DNA of 64,000 nucleotides from Gammaproteobacteria bacterium (GTDB lineage Bacteria; Pseudomonadota; Gammaproteobacteria; Arenicellales; Arenicellaceae): contig JABDKW010000017.1 in the NCBI GenBank assembly GCA_013002025.1, positions 1 to 64,000 of the forward strand. The letters are read 5' to 3'. The notes under the pieces were generated by a model, which made no database searches, was not told the DNA's origin, and was given only the letters and a program-made list of their open reading frames with translations. Shown piece after piece: positions 8,423-17,498 of this stretch. Each line of letters opens with the position of its first letter. The stretch's first letter is position 1. The translations under genes and the position numbers were made by a program.

Positions 8423-9376
8423 TTAGGTTTTGGTTTCGTTATAGGCCGCCAGCACTTCGTCGATGGTGGCCACTGCTGTGCCCAATTTACCCACCACAAT
8501 GCCAGCACCCGTGTTGGCCAGTTCCAGCCGCTCGGCATCGTTCATGTCAGTGACAAACGCCAGGGCCATCAATGCAATCACTGTGTCACCGGCGCCCGAT
8601 ACATCATACACCTCCAGCGCTTTGGCTGGCGAATCCAGCCGGCTACCGTCACGTGCAAACAGGCTCATGCCCTTTTCGCTGCGGGTGACCAATAAATATT
8701 CCAACTGTAACTCGGCGCACAGTGCTAGCGCTTTTTCGGCAAATTCTGCGTCATCGCTAACGGGGCCGACCACCGCCTCGAATTCCTTCATGTTCGGGGT
8801 GATCAGCGTGGCGCCTTTATAACGCGAATAATCCTGACCCTTAGGGTCGATGATAACCGGCTTGCCCGCCGCCCGGGCCTGCTCAATCATGCGGCTGACA
8901 TGGCGCAACCCGCCTTTGCCGTAATCGGACAACACCACCACATCGCAATCATTAAGGCAGGCTTGAAAATCATTCAGGCATTGGGCCAATACTTCATCAC
9001 TCGGGTGTTGATCAAAATCAGCGCGCAATAGCTGCTGGTTCTGGGCCATCAGGCGCAGCTTTACGATGGTGTTGATTGAGCCATCGATGGTTAGCCGCGT
9101 ATTGGCACCGTAGCCTTCCACAATCTGGGCTATCTCTTTACCAGCGGCATCATCGCCCACCACACTGAGTAATGTGCTGCCGGCGCCCAGCGCCAGAATA
9201 TTGTGCGCCACGTTGGCGGCGCCACCGGCACGGGCGGTTTCCCTGGTCACTGCCAACACCGGCACCGGCGCTTCCGGCGAGATACGGTCAACGCTGCCGA
9301 ACCAGTATCGATCCAGCATCACATCGCCAACCACCAGGGCGTGGATCCGGCTAAAGCTGTCGTTGCTCAGTTTCAT
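8423..9376 (-). CDS. hldE: D-glycero-beta-D-manno-heptose-7-phosphate kinase (kinase domain only)
   Basis: A 317-residue PfkB-type sugar kinase that phosphorylates heptose 7-phosphate at C1. The sequence DRYWFGSVDRISPEAPVPVL, the RAGGAANVAHN substrate region and the VSGAGDTV anion hole/catalytic motif identify it. In enterobacteria HldE is a fusion of this kinase with an adenylyltransferase; here the protein stops after the kinase domain, so an HldE2/HldC-type adenylyltransferase must be encoded elsewhere. It lies between ugd and hldD, consistent with LPS precursor synthesis. Confidence 0.9.
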   Translation of the reverse strand: MKLSNDSFSRIHALVVGDVMLDRYWFGSVDRISPEAPVPVLAVTRETARAGGAANVAHNILALGAGSTLLSVVGDDAAGKEIAQIVEGYGANTRLTIDGSINTIVKLRLMAQNQQLLRADFDQHPSDEVLAQCLNDFQACLNDCDVVVLSDYGKGGLRHVSRMIEQARAAGKPVIIDPKGQDYSRYKGATLITPNMKEFEAVVGPVSDDAEFAEKALALCAELQLEYLLVTRSEKGMSLFARDGSRLDSPAKALEVYDVSGAGDTVIALMALAFVTDMNDAERLELANTGAGIVVGKLGTAVATIDEVLAAYNETKT

Positions 9377-9401
9377 TTCGGCACAGTTCGTGACTTATTG
9401 A

Positions 9402-10727
9402 TTAGTTAGAGCGGCCTATGCCGTAATACTTGAAGCCCTCAGTCTGAAGCTGAGCGGGCTCATAAATATTGCGGCCATCAAATATTAACGGCTGCTTCAG
9501 TTGCTTAGCCAGGCGTTCGAAATCAGGGCTGCGAAACGCTTTCCACTCGGTCACGATTACCAGCGCATCGGCGCCGTCTGTCGCGTCATAGGGGTCATCC
9601 ACCAGCGCGATGCCCTTAGCACCGCCAAGGTATTCAGTTGCTTCATGATTGGCAACCGGGTCGTAGGCACTGATGGTGGCGCCCCGCTCCAGTAAACCCT
9701 GAATAATCACCAGGCTGGGGGCCTCACGCATATCATCGGTATTGGGCTTAAACGCCAGACCCCAAATAGCGAACCGTTTGCCGGAGAGGTCACCACCATA
9801 GTGAGCATCAATTTTATTGAGTAGCACCGACTTCTGATCCTGGTTGACGGCCTCGACTGCGTCCAGAATGCGCGCCTCATAACCATGCTGTCGGGCGGTG
9901 CGGTGCAAAGCCTGTACGTCCTTGGGGAAGCAGGAGCCACCATAACCACAACCGGGGTATATAAAGTCATAGCCAATGCGTGGATCAGAGCCAATGCCCT
10001 GCCGCACCAACTCAATATCGGCGTCTAGCCGCTCAGCCAGATTCGATAGTTCATTCATAAATGAAATCTTGGTCGCCAGCATGGCGTTAGCGGCATATTT
10101 GGTCAGCTCGGCGGAAGCAATATCCATCACAATTATGCGTTCATGATTGCGATTAAACGGCGCATAAAGGGTGCGCAATAACTCAATCGCCCGCTCATCA
10201 TCAGCCCCAACCACGACCCGATCCGGCTTCATAAAATCGTCAATCGCCGCACCTTCTTTTAAAAACTCAGGATTGGATGCCACGCTGAATTCAATCTCAA
10301 CTCCGCGCGCATCCAACTCGGCCTGAATCGCCTCGCGCACCTTGGCCGCGGTTCCAACCGGCACTGTGGATTTGGTCACCACCGCGCGATATTCGCTTAA
10401 GTGCTGCCCAATGGCGCGCGCTACTGCCAACACGTGCGAGAGATCCGCCGAGCCATCTTCATCCGGTGGTGTGCCCACGGCGATAAAAATCACCTCGGCA
10501 TGCTGCACCGCGCTCTTGAGGTCAGTGGTAAAGTGCAAACGCTCCTGCGCCACATTGGCCGTTACCAGCCGCTCAAGACCCGGCTCGAAGATCGGTATAT
10601 GGCCGTTTTGCAGTTTGTTAACTTTGGCTTCGTCCTTATCCACGCATAGTACTTGATTGCCCACGTCGGCAAAACACGTGCCTGTCACCAGGCCTACATA
10701 ACCGGTTCCGATAACTGATAATTTCAT
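9402..10727 (-). CDS. ugd: UDP-glucose 6-dehydrogenase
   Basis: A 441-residue nucleotide-sugar dehydrogenase that makes UDP-glucuronate from UDP-glucose with two NAD+. The N-terminal Rossmann motif GTGYVGL (7-13), the active-site Cys266 in [12 protein letters not shown] and the C-terminal [17 protein letters not shown] are all present. GDP-mannose dehydrogenase is the main alternative, but the length and the sequence pattern favour UDP-glucose. It begins the run ugd-hldE-hldD-murI and would feed acidic sugars to LPS or exopolysaccharide. Confidence 0.9.
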   Translation of the reverse strand: MKLSVIGTGYVGLVTGTCFADVGNQVLCVDKDEAKVNKLQNGHIPIFEPGLERLVTANVAQERLHFTTDLKSAVQHAEVIFIAVGTPPDEDGSADLSHVLAVARAIGQHLSEYRAVVTKSTVPVGTAAKVREAIQAELDARGVEIEFSVASNPEFLKEGAAIDDFMKPDRVVVGADDERAIELLRTLYAPFNRNHERIIVMDIASAELTKYAANAMLATKISFMNELSNLAERLDADIELVRQGIGSDPRIGYDFIYPGCGYGGSCFPKDVQALHRTARQHGYEARILDAVEAVNQDQKSVLLNKIDAHYGGDLSGKRFAIWGLAFKPNTDDMREAPSLVIIQGLLERGATISAYDPVANHEATEYLGGAKGIALVDDPYDATDGADALVIVTEWKAFRSPDFERLAKQLKQPLIFDGRNIYEPAQLQTEGFKYYGIGRSN

Positions 10728-10801
10728 GCTTTAAATCGTTTGCTGCTGATTGCCTGGCCCTACTGCCATCGGGCACAGGCCCTATGGCTGCCGATTGTAG
10801 T

Positions 10802-11785
10802 CTATTCGCTTAAATGATTCTCGTTGTTCGTAATGAAGAACGGGTGCAACAGGCCGCCCATGGCGCCATCAAAAAGTGATTTGAGCCGCATCAGCAGCGC
10901 CACCGACAGCGCCAACGCAGGGCTATAGCCGAGCAATTGAAATACGTTGACGTAGGCGAATTCCATTAAGCCGATATTACCCACCGACAGTGGAATGTTC
11001 ATGATTAACATGATGATTGGCGTAGCAATCAGCACATGCACAAATTGCACATCGATTTGAAACACCAGAGCGGTGACATACACGTTTAGTACCGCGATAA
11101 AATAAAACACCAGGGAGTTGATAAAGGCCCACATCAAGGCTGTCGGATTTTTCTTGTAGACATCCACCGAGGCCAGCAACTTATCCAGTTTGGCGAACAC
11201 GCCGCCAGTAAGCGGCAACTTGGCACTGACGAGCTGCTTTACCCAGCGATACAGGCGTTGATCAAACAGCAGCCAGGCGATGCCAGCCAGACCTATGGCA
11301 AAAGCCGTCAGGCTGGCATTCACAAACGGCACGTCAAACACTGTGGATTGGCTCAACACCGCGACCGCGGCAACCAGTAACAGCACCAGCACACCGGTGT
11401 AGCGCTCCACAAACACCGAGGCCAGCGCATCGGCCTGGCGGCCGGAAAACTTACCTAATTGATAGGAGCGCACCACGTCTCCTCCAACGCTGGTGGGCAG
11501 AATCTGATTATAGAATTGGCCGATCAGGTAATAGCAGAAAATGCGCCAGTAGCCTGCGGCGATGCCACGCGCGCGGGTCAGCATAAACCACTTCAGGGCG
11601 CTGCTCATATTAATCAAAACACCGACCAGAACTGACAGAAACAGATAACCAAAATTGGCACCACTGAGCAATTCTACAAAGGCTCGACGACCTTCGGCCG
11701 CAAACAAACCGGCCTGATGCAGCACCAGCGTTAATAGCGCCAGCGTGATGAATATTTGCAGTATTTTGAAAATCTTTCGATTCAC
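10802..11785 (-). CDS. Lysylphosphatidylglycerol synthase-like / UPF0104 flippase-type membrane protein
   Basis: A 327-residue protein with about eight transmembrane segments and the UPF0104/AglD pattern (WRIFCYYLIGQFYNQILPTSVGGDVVR, IPLSVGNIGLMEFAY). Proteins of this fold include the flippase part of MprF and archaeal AglD-like proteins, so export of a lipid-linked sugar or phospholipid is plausible. The start is GTG at 11785. Its position upstream of ugd and the heptose genes supports an envelope role, but no substrate can be named. Confidence 0.75.
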   Translation of the reverse strand: MNRKIFKILQIFITLALLTLVLHQAGLFAAEGRRAFVELLSGANFGYLFLSVLVGVLINMSSALKWFMLTRARGIAAGYWRIFCYYLIGQFYNQILPTSVGGDVVRSYQLGKFSGRQADALASVFVERYTGVLVLLLVAAVAVLSQSTVFDVPFVNASLTAFAIGLAGIAWLLFDQRLYRWVKQLVSAKLPLTGGVFAKLDKLLASVDVYKKNPTALMWAFINSLVFYFIAVLNVYVTALVFQIDVQFVHVLIATPIIMLIMNIPLSVGNIGLMEFAYVNVFQLLGYSPALALSVALLMRLKSLFDGAMGGLLHPFFITNNENHLSE

Positions 11786-11911
11786 TGTGGAAAATCCCGA
11801 TTTAACTGAGTTTTTTGTCTAAAAACAGGCACTTTTTATTGATTGTAACTGGGATTAGCAGGGCAAAGTAAGTAATATGCGCTGCTCTCAAAATCAGCAC
11901 ATTACAACCAT

Positions 11912-12193
11912 ATGACAACCGCCTCCGCACGCCATATTCTGGTTTCTTCCGAACAGTCCTGCCTGGATCTGAAAACGCAGATTGAAAACGGCGAAACAAG
12001 CTTCGCTGCTGCCGCTGCAAAGTTCTCTCAATGCCCATCCGGCAAACAAGGAGGTGATCTGGGCAGTTTTGGGCCCGGCATGATGGTGCCCGAGTTCGAC
12101 CGAGTGGTGTTTAATGAGGAAGTGGGCAAGGTGCATGGCCCGGTGCAAACCCAGTTTGGCTATCACCTGTTAGAAATTATTGAACGCAGCTAG
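11912..12193 (+). CDS. ppiC: Parvulin-type peptidyl-prolyl cis-trans isomerase
   Basis: A 93-residue single-domain parvulin without a signal peptide, so probably cytoplasmic like E. coli PpiC. Family motifs are ARHILVSSE, AAKFSQCPSGKQGGDLGSFG, MVPEFD and VQTQFGYHLLEI. It is the only gene in this stretch on the plus strand. It is divergent from the flippase-like gene (126-base shared upstream region) and ends 5 bases from the azlD stop, so it has its own promoter. Confidence 0.92.
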   Translation: MTTASARHILVSSEQSCLDLKTQIENGETSFAAAAAKFSQCPSGKQGGDLGSFGPGMMVPEFDRVVFNEEVGKVHGPVQTQFGYHLLEIIERS

Positions 12194-12198
12194 CAACG

Positions 12199-12534
12199 CT
12201 AAGGAATCGAGGCGCAGAAAAAAGCGCCGAAACGGATTGCAAAAAACACCGCTGCGCTAATCAATACGACTGCCAGCGTGGGCAGGCGCAGCATCGTCAG
12301 CGACATAGCTAGCACAGTGCCGACCAGATAATCGGCCCCAGCATGACTAATCCCATACTGGGGTGAAAAGCGCAGCAAGATTGGCGCCCAAATTGCGGTG
12401 AGAATGGCGTAGCTGGAATAGGTCAGCAGACGCCGCACACGCGCGCCCATCTGATAGCGAATGCTACGCGCAAAGAACAGCGCCCGATTACTGAAGGTAA
12501 TTACGGCCATCAAGGCAATGGTGAGCCAGATCAT
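12199..12534 (-). CDS. azlD: AzlD family branched-chain amino acid transport protein
   Basis: A 111-residue protein with three to four membrane helices, the small subunit partner of AzlC. AzlCD pairs export branched-chain amino acids or analogues in the bacteria where they were studied. The sequence NRALFFARSIRYQMGARVRRLLTYSSYAILTA includes the AzlD signature region. Its start overlaps the azlC stop by four bases, the usual coupled arrangement. Confidence 0.82.
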   Translation of the reverse strand: MIWLTIALMAVITFSNRALFFARSIRYQMGARVRRLLTYSSYAILTAIWAPILLRFSPQYGISHAGADYLVGTVLAMSLTMLRLPTLAVVLISAAVFFAIRFGAFFCASIP

Positions 12535-13214
12535 GGTCCCGCCTCCGGCTCGCTGACCGCGTCACTGCTGACCGTGTAAGCAGCTAGCATGCCCAGCAAT
12601 GCCGCGATAATAATATAACTGTCACTCAAGTAAGGTTTCAGCAACACCGCGGCGCTGCCGCTCACCAGCATGGCCACCACCACCGGTCGGTTTTTCAAAT
12701 TATCGAAGGTCATCGCGACAAAGGTGGCGATGATGGCGAAGTCCAGTCCCAGTTGGTCCAGATTCTCTACGCCTTCGCCAAGTAAAATTCCGGCCAGCGT
12801 CGCGAGATTCCAGATCACCCAGAAGGTAAAACCGGCGACCAGAGCGAAGCCCGATGAAAATCGGCCGCTGCTGCGCGTTTGAGCTTCGGAAACGGCAAAC
12901 ATTTCATCGGTAAGGAAAAACGCCGTGGGCCAGCGCCGATACCACGGCTGGGTCAGCATGTGCTGGCGGAACACCATTGAATACAATAAATGGCGCGAAC
13001 TGATCACCGCTGTCGAACCGAGAATGGCCGGCAGCCCGGCACCACCTGCGATCAACGTTAGGCCGCTTAACTGCGCTGCGCCACCGAAAACCAGTAATGA
13101 CATGGCCTGAGCCTGCCAGGGGCTGAGCCCGATCTGCATCCCCAGCGCGCCGGTCAGGATGCCCCAGGGGATCACTGCAATCGCCAACGGCAGCACTGCC
13201 GATACGGCACGCAT
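12531..13214 (-). CDS. azlC: AzlC family branched-chain amino acid export permease
   Basis: A protein of about 227 residues with several membrane helices and AzlC marks: LPLAIAVIPWGILTGALG at the N terminus, GLSPWQAQAMSLLVFGGAAQL and a FFLTDEMFAV segment. It would act with AzlD in the inner membrane. The frame extends to a TTG eight codons upstream (13238); neither start has a good Shine-Dalgarno, and ATG at 13214 is preferred. Confidence 0.82.
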   Translation of the reverse strand: MRAVSAVLPLAIAVIPWGILTGALGMQIGLSPWQAQAMSLLVFGGAAQLSGLTLIAGGAGLPAILGSTAVISSRHLLYSMVFRQHMLTQPWYRRWPTAFFLTDEMFAVSEAQTRSSGRFSSGFALVAGFTFWVIWNLATLAGILLGEGVENLDQLGLDFAIIATFVAMTFDNLKNRPVVVAMLVSGSAAVLLKPYLSDSYIIIAALLGMLAAYTVSSDAVSEPEAGP

Positions 13215-13260
13215 GCACAACTTGAAGGTCGACAACAAGCGGCGTTAAATTAGCAATATA

Positions 13261-13866
13261 TCAGGCGTCGCTTTTGGCAAGCCGCTCACGCAGCGGGCTG
13301 GTGCGCGGAAAATGCGCTGCCAGAAACTCCATTTGATCGGCCAACACCCGTCGCCCCCGCAGGTATACATATTCCGCGTGTGTTGGCGTAAACGGAATGG
13401 CGATTAATTGTAAGCCGGCCTGCTCGGGCGTGCGCCCTGCTTTAAAATTATTGCAGCGTTTACAGGCCGTGACTACGTTGTTCCATACGTCTGAACCTTT
13501 TTGCGAGATTGGCGTAACATGATCGCGCGACAGCTCCATGCGTTTGAAATCATGCCCGCAGTACATGCACATAAAATCATCACGAGAGAATAAAGTCTTG
13601 TTGGTCAGTGGCGGTGTGTAGTTGGGTCGGTGGTGCCACTTACTTTGCGCCACGCCCTCGGTGGCGATGATGGAATTCACTTCCAGTACACTTTGCCGGC
13701 CAGTGAGGGCATTAATACCACCGTGTACTTTATACAGCATGCTGCCGCAGCTGTATAAAACCTGCCCCAGATGGTAGCAGCGAACCGCTTCCTGATACGA
13801 CACCCAGTCTAACGGCATGCCAGCCGCATCAGTTCGTAAAACTTGTTGACTCAAATCGTAGCGCAC
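13261..13866 (-). CDS. HNH endonuclease family protein
   Basis: A 201-residue protein with a C-terminal HNH nuclease fold. Zinc cysteines form two CxxC pairs (Cys100/Cys103 and Cys135/Cys138) around the catalytic DH at 115-116 and the WNN at 128-130. The GTG start at 13866 is well supported by GGGAGAGAG eight bases upstream. Stand-alone HNH proteins of this size are widespread in gammaproteobacteria and their cellular DNA target is not known. Nothing nearby suggests a restriction-modification or toxin partner. Confidence 0.82.
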   Translation of the reverse strand: MRYDLSQQVLRTDAAGMPLDWVSYQEAVRCYHLGQVLYSCGSMLYKVHGGINALTGRQSVLEVNSIIATEGVAQSKWHHRPNYTPPLTNKTLFSRDDFMCMYCGHDFKRMELSRDHVTPISQKGSDVWNNVVTACKRCNNFKAGRTPEQAGLQLIAIPFTPTHAEYVYLRGRRVLADQMEFLAAHFPRTSPLRERLAKSDA

Positions 13867-14026
13867 GTGGTCTCTCTCCCAACGTCGTTATTAATCAGTT
13901 TTATCGTAAAGTTTTTAGCGATGAACTTTTTGGTATCTTGTTTATATCAAAAATGCAGCGAAACAACATCAATTCATTGCGCCTGTTTTTTTAAGGGTTT
14001 TGAGCTCGTTCACGCTGCTATGGATA

Positions 14027-15055
14027 CTAAAGTTGTAACTCGGCACTCAGCCAGCGTTCGGTTAGCTGTGTGGACTTCTCCCACAGACGCTGTGCCATGG
14101 CGTAGTTATATAGATTATTGGGCGGTTGCTTCACGATTATCGGGTTACAGTCAGCGAAGAAATAACCGGATACCGACGACAGATTTGGTTGAGTAGCGAC
14201 AAACACCGACGTGGCCGCGCCCTGCGGGATGCTTTTATTAAACAGGTCAGCATAAATACCGAATAACCACTGCGCGATGCCCGCCTGATTACGCGTAATA
14301 TTGGTCTTGATGACGCCGGGGTGCAGTGCATTGCTCGACACATTGCTGCCACTCAGGCGGCGCGACAACTCCAGCGAAAACAGCGCGTTTGCTAACTTGG
14401 AGTGCGCATAGGAATGTAATGGGTCGTAGTCATTTTTAAAGCCCAGATTATCGAACTCGATTTCCACTATGGGTTCGTTCAGCGCTGCAAAACTCGATAC
14501 CATTACTACCCGCCCCTGCTGCGCGGCCAACAGTTGTGGCAGCAGGCGGTTAACCAGAATAAAGTGCCCCAGATGATTAATCACAAACGTCAGGTCCAGG
14601 CCGTAGGCGTGTTGTTGCTCGCTGCCCGCCACGTAGCCAGCATTGCAAATCAGCATGTCAATGGGCCGCCCGAGCGACTGTACGGCTTTGCTGCAGCGCA
14701 CCACCGAATCAAAGTCTGATAACTCTAACACCACTGGCGTGGTCTCACCCTGCACCGAGGCGCAGGCTTTACGGGCCTTCTCCTCGGTGCGACCAGTGCC
14801 GATGACATGCGCGCCGCGCAGTGCCAATACCCGCATCGTTTCGTAGCCAATTCCGGAGTTACAGCCAGTCACCAGCGCCACCTGGCCGCTCAGATCCAAC
14901 CCTTCGGTAACGTCTTCGGCGGTCGAATTAGGCCCGAACCGACTCACCGGCAGACCCGGCGGCGTATCGATTACCCGCCCGCGGTTGCCGCAGGCACCCA
15001 GCAACGGTGCGCTAGCGAGCGCGCCTCCGCCCAGCATGAGCTGGCGTCTATTCAT
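14027..15055 (-). CDS. SDR family oxidoreductase with twin-arginine lipoprotein-type signal
   Basis: A 342-residue short-chain dehydrogenase resembling the retinol dehydrogenase/WWOX-like group. The NAD(P) motif TGCNSGIG, the NNAG-equivalent ICNAGYVAG and the catalytic YAHSKLAN (YxxxK) are present. The N terminus is unusual: MNRRQLMLGGGALASAPLLGAC has a twin arginine, a hydrophobic run and a lipobox (LLGAC, Cys22), implying Tat export and a lipid anchor. SDRs normally work in the cytoplasm. GGAGAG stands just upstream of the ATG. It is divergent from a flavoprotein gene. Confidence 0.8.
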   Translation of the reverse strand: MNRRQLMLGGGALASAPLLGACGNRGRVIDTPPGLPVSRFGPNSTAEDVTEGLDLSGQVALVTGCNSGIGYETMRVLALRGAHVIGTGRTEEKARKACASVQGETTPVVLELSDFDSVVRCSKAVQSLGRPIDMLICNAGYVAGSEQQHAYGLDLTFVINHLGHFILVNRLLPQLLAAQQGRVVMVSSFAALNEPIVEIEFDNLGFKNDYDPLHSYAHSKLANALFSLELSRRLSGSNVSSNALHPGVIKTNITRNQAGIAQWLFGIYADLFNKSIPQGAATSVFVATQPNLSSVSGYFFADCNPIIVKQPPNNLYNYAMAQRLWEKSTQLTERWLSAELQL

Positions 15056-15098
15056 GGCTCTCTCTCCACTTCGTTATTATCGGTTGTTGTGGTTTTTA

Positions 15099-15118
15099 TT
15101 ATTGTGTGAAAACAATAA
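15099..15118. promoter_or_regulatory. Inverted repeat in divergent promoter region (candidate operator)
   Basis: TTATTGT and ACAATAA form a perfect 7+7 inverted repeat with six bases between. It lies between the divergent SDR and flavoprotein genes, where a regulator could control both. No regulator gene is adjacent. Confidence 0.3.
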
Positions 15119-15132
15119 ACCCAAAAGAATAC

Positions 15133-15160
15133 CTGACGCAAGTCCAACACTTGCTAAACT
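15133..15160 (+). promoter_or_regulatory. Candidate sigma-70 promoter for the flavoprotein gene
   Basis: CTGACG at 15133-15138 and TAAACT at 15155-15160 with a 16-base spacer; the -10 is extended by TGC. The flavoprotein ATG follows 34 bases later. By-eye call only. Confidence 0.35.
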
Positions 15161-15193
15161 AGCAGTTCGCAGACCCTTCTCGACCACCAGAAA

Positions 15194-15667
15194 ATGGCGA
15201 AAAAACTGTTAATTGTGGCGCATGCGCCCTCCCCCAACACAGAATTGCTGGCGGCTGCACTGCTGCGGGGCACCCAGCACCCGGATATCGAAAATGTCAC
15301 TTGTGAGCTGCGCTCGCCCTTTGATTGCGATGCTGAGTTGGTGTTGGAACAGGATGCGGTGGTGTTATTCACCACCGAGAATTTTGGCTATATGAGCGGC
15401 GCACTGAAAGATTTTTTTGAACGCATCTACTACCCTTGTCTGGAGCAACCGAAGCGCAATGAGAGCAAGCCCTTTGCGCTGGTGGTGCGAGCCGGCTTGG
15501 ACGGCACCGGTACCGATATAGCGGTGCATAAAATCACCAGCGGCTTAAAATGGCGTGAAGTGCAACCCATGTTGTTATGCCATGGCGACCACCGCGACGA
15601 GTTTATTCAACAATGCGAGGAACTCGGCCTGACCATGGCCGCGGGTCTCGATAACGGGATTTTTTAA
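15194..15667 (+). CDS. Flavodoxin/NADPH-dependent FMN reductase-like protein
   Basis: A 157-residue flavodoxin-fold protein. The phosphate-binding loop near residue 10 (AHAPSPNTELLA), the central TTENFGYMSGALKDFFERIYYP segment typical of NAD(P)H-dependent FMN reductases, and the downstream VRAGLDGTGT support a cytoplasmic flavin-binding oxidoreductase. Partner and substrate are unknown. Its stop overlaps the ATG of the DUF1244 gene (TAATG), so the two are coupled. Confidence 0.72.
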   Translation: MAKKLLIVAHAPSPNTELLAAALLRGTQHPDIENVTCELRSPFDCDAELVLEQDAVVLFTTENFGYMSGALKDFFERIYYPCLEQPKRNESKPFALVVRAGLDGTGTDIAVHKITSGLKWREVQPMLLCHGDHRDEFIQQCEELGLTMAAGLDNGIF

Positions 15668-15957
15668 TGAGCACACAAACTGATATTGAAGCCGCTGTTT
15701 TTCGGCGTCTGCTGCAACACCTGGACGAACACAAAGAAGTGCAGAATATTGACCTGATGATTCTCGCCGACTTCTGCCGCAATTGTCTGGCTAAATGGTA
15801 TGGCGCCGCGGCCGCCGAATATGGTGAGGTGGTTGACTATGAACAGGCGCGTGAGATCATCTACGGCATGCCCTACAAGGAGTGGAAAGAGAAATTTCAA
15901 TTACCCGCAACTGATCAGCAGTTGGCAGCCATGCAGGCTCGCAAAAAATCAGACTAG
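15667..15957 (+). CDS. DUF1244 domain-containing protein
   Basis: A 96-residue protein matching the whole DUF1244 family: AAVFRRLLQHLDEHKEVQNI, DLMILADFCRNCLAKWY and a YEQAREIIYGMPYKEWK C-terminal part. The family is a small helical fold found across proteobacteria with no known function. It is translationally coupled to the upstream flavoprotein, which hints at a joint role. Confidence 0.88.
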   Translation: MSTQTDIEAAVFRRLLQHLDEHKEVQNIDLMILADFCRNCLAKWYGAAAAEYGEVVDYEQAREIIYGMPYKEWKEKFQLPATDQQLAAMQARKKSD

Positions 15958-15979
15958 TAAGTTTTGACTAAGAGCCGTT

Positions 15980-16918
15980 TCAGGAATTGGCGCGTACGAA
16001 TTCATGAAACGCATTCCAGGTTTCCTGAGGCGCTTCCAACTGCGGATAATGACCCACCTCCTGTAGCATAACGACATCGGGTTTCGGCACTACCCGTTGA
16101 TAGTATTCGGCCATATGCCGGCCCGATACGCGGTCTTCCGCCCCGTTAATCAAACGAAGCGGAACCGATGAATCACTTAAAATCCCCACCCATCGATCGC
16201 GATGCTCAACCCGCTCTGGTATGTAGTGCAATAATTTAGGTAATACGCGCTGCCCTTCCTTGTAGGAGATGGCTGCCCATAAGGCATCAAGTTGCCCGGC
16301 AGCCGGTTGGGTCTTCTCACCGAACAGGCTGGCCAACCGCCCTCGCAGTGCGAAAACCGGCATCAGCTGCATAAACAGATTACCAAACGAACTCAGCATG
16401 ATGCGTTGCGTTAAGAGAGAGCGGTGTGTTTCGGGAAACAGGCCACCGTTTAGAAAGCACACCGATTTAAATAACGGATAGTCGGGGGTGACAATTCGTT
16501 GCTCGGTTTGCGAAGTCGAATCGGACAATTCTGCTTCAAGGTCGCGTGCCTCTTTTTCACGTGCCAGAAGCTCCTGCGCCACCGTGTCACCATAATCATG
16601 CGCGAAAATGTGTAAGGAGTTAATATTTAACGCAGCCAGCAATGCCTCAACAATATCCGCCTGCCGCGCAATGCTGTAGCCGTGGTCTGGCTTATCAGAA
16701 AACCCAAAGCCCAGAAAATCCAGTGCCACTACGCGATAATTTTTGCGCAGATTTTCCCATACCAGATTCCAATCCCAGGATGATGTGGGGTAGCCGTGCA
16801 GGCACATAACGGTCTCGCGCTGGTCATTATCAGCCGGCGCCGCATCCAGGTAGAAAATGCGGTGACCGTCAAACTCGAAGTATTGACCCCAATCCTGCCA
16901 CTGTTGCAGAGCCGGCAA
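15980..16918 (-). CDS. MEST/PEG1-like alpha/beta hydrolase
   Basis: A 312-residue alpha/beta hydrolase of the haloalkane dehalogenase/epoxide hydrolase branch. The oxyanion motif is HGYP (41-44), the nucleophile is Asp108 in HDYGDTVAQELL, an acidic residue is in NGAEDR and the catalytic His is in VGHYPQLE. What stands out is the likeness to the vertebrate imprinted gene product MEST: DFLGFGFSDKP, HDYGDTVAQELL, NGGLFPETHRSLL and RWVG are nearly the animal sequence as I know it. The substrate of MEST is unsettled. The ATG directly abuts the stop of an unknown membrane protein gene, in an operon with a diiron protein. Confidence 0.85.
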   Translation of the reverse strand: MPALQQWQDWGQYFEFDGHRIFYLDAAPADNDQRETVMCLHGYPTSSWDWNLVWENLRKNYRVVALDFLGFGFSDKPDHGYSIARQADIVEALLAALNINSLHIFAHDYGDTVAQELLAREKEARDLEAELSDSTSQTEQRIVTPDYPLFKSVCFLNGGLFPETHRSLLTQRIMLSSFGNLFMQLMPVFALRGRLASLFGEKTQPAAGQLDALWAAISYKEGQRVLPKLLHYIPERVEHRDRWVGILSDSSVPLRLINGAEDRVSGRHMAEYYQRVVPKPDVVMLQEVGHYPQLEAPQETWNAFHEFVRANS

Positions 16919-17479
16919 TCAAGACTCCGTGGTTGCCTTCTGAGGTACGGATTCTGCAGTCTGGTCAGGCATGCTGTCGGCTGGTATTTTGCCGGCCTCT
17001 TGCAGCATCGCAATACGGGCATTCACATAGTCCTTAAACTCAGGGCTAGGGTTATAGGCGCCCGACCGCCACCATTGCCTGACTGATTCGCGATGGATCA
17101 TAAGATCCAGCATGCCTTCAATTCGCGCCACTAATTTTGGGTCTACCTGTGCCATGTAGAAGCCGTTTGCTAATAGCGTCCAGTACGACAGCAGTATCAG
17201 ATAAAAGCGTGAACGCTCGACTTCATTCAGCAAGTTAATGTCACGCAGGCCCTTAGACCATAGAATCTGTAATTCCGCATCAGAATAAATACTGGCCAGA
17301 AACTCGGAGGCCGATATGCCAATTTGAGTCTGGGCATTGGCGGAAAAAATACGCCGCGTTTCTCGGATTTCCTGACTGACCAGATAAATGGTGACCAGCA
17401 CCAGTATCAGTGCCGATATCTCCGCGATATTGGCAAACAGCGAAAAGTAATCTAAAGCAGTTAACTGACTTGAATCCAT
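16919..17479 (-). CDS. Unrecognised membrane-anchored protein
   Basis: A 186-residue protein I do not recognise. It has one strong membrane helix near residues 15-36 (ANIAEISALILVLVTIYLV), then a mostly helical, charged cytoplasmic or periplasmic part with conserved-looking SRFYLILLSYWTLLANGFYM and SVRQWWRSG patches, and a low-complexity C-terminal tail. Similar single-helix proteins of this layout occur as hypothetical proteins in marine bacteria. It sits between the diiron protein (19-base gap) and the MEST-like hydrolase (no gap), so it probably acts with them. Confidence 0.65.
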   Translation of the reverse strand: MDSSQLTALDYFSLFANIAEISALILVLVTIYLVSQEIRETRRIFSANAQTQIGISASEFLASIYSDAELQILWSKGLRDINLLNEVERSRFYLILLSYWTLLANGFYMAQVDPKLVARIEGMLDLMIHRESVRQWWRSGAYNPSPEFKDYVNARIAMLQEAGKIPADSMPDQTAESVPQKATTES

Positions 17480-17498
17480 AGTTGCAACCCGTATTGCC

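Noticed and set aside
13261-13866. HNH endonuclease as part of a defence system
   Set aside because: No methyltransferase, helicase or toxin partner is adjacent; it is a common free-standing HNH gene.
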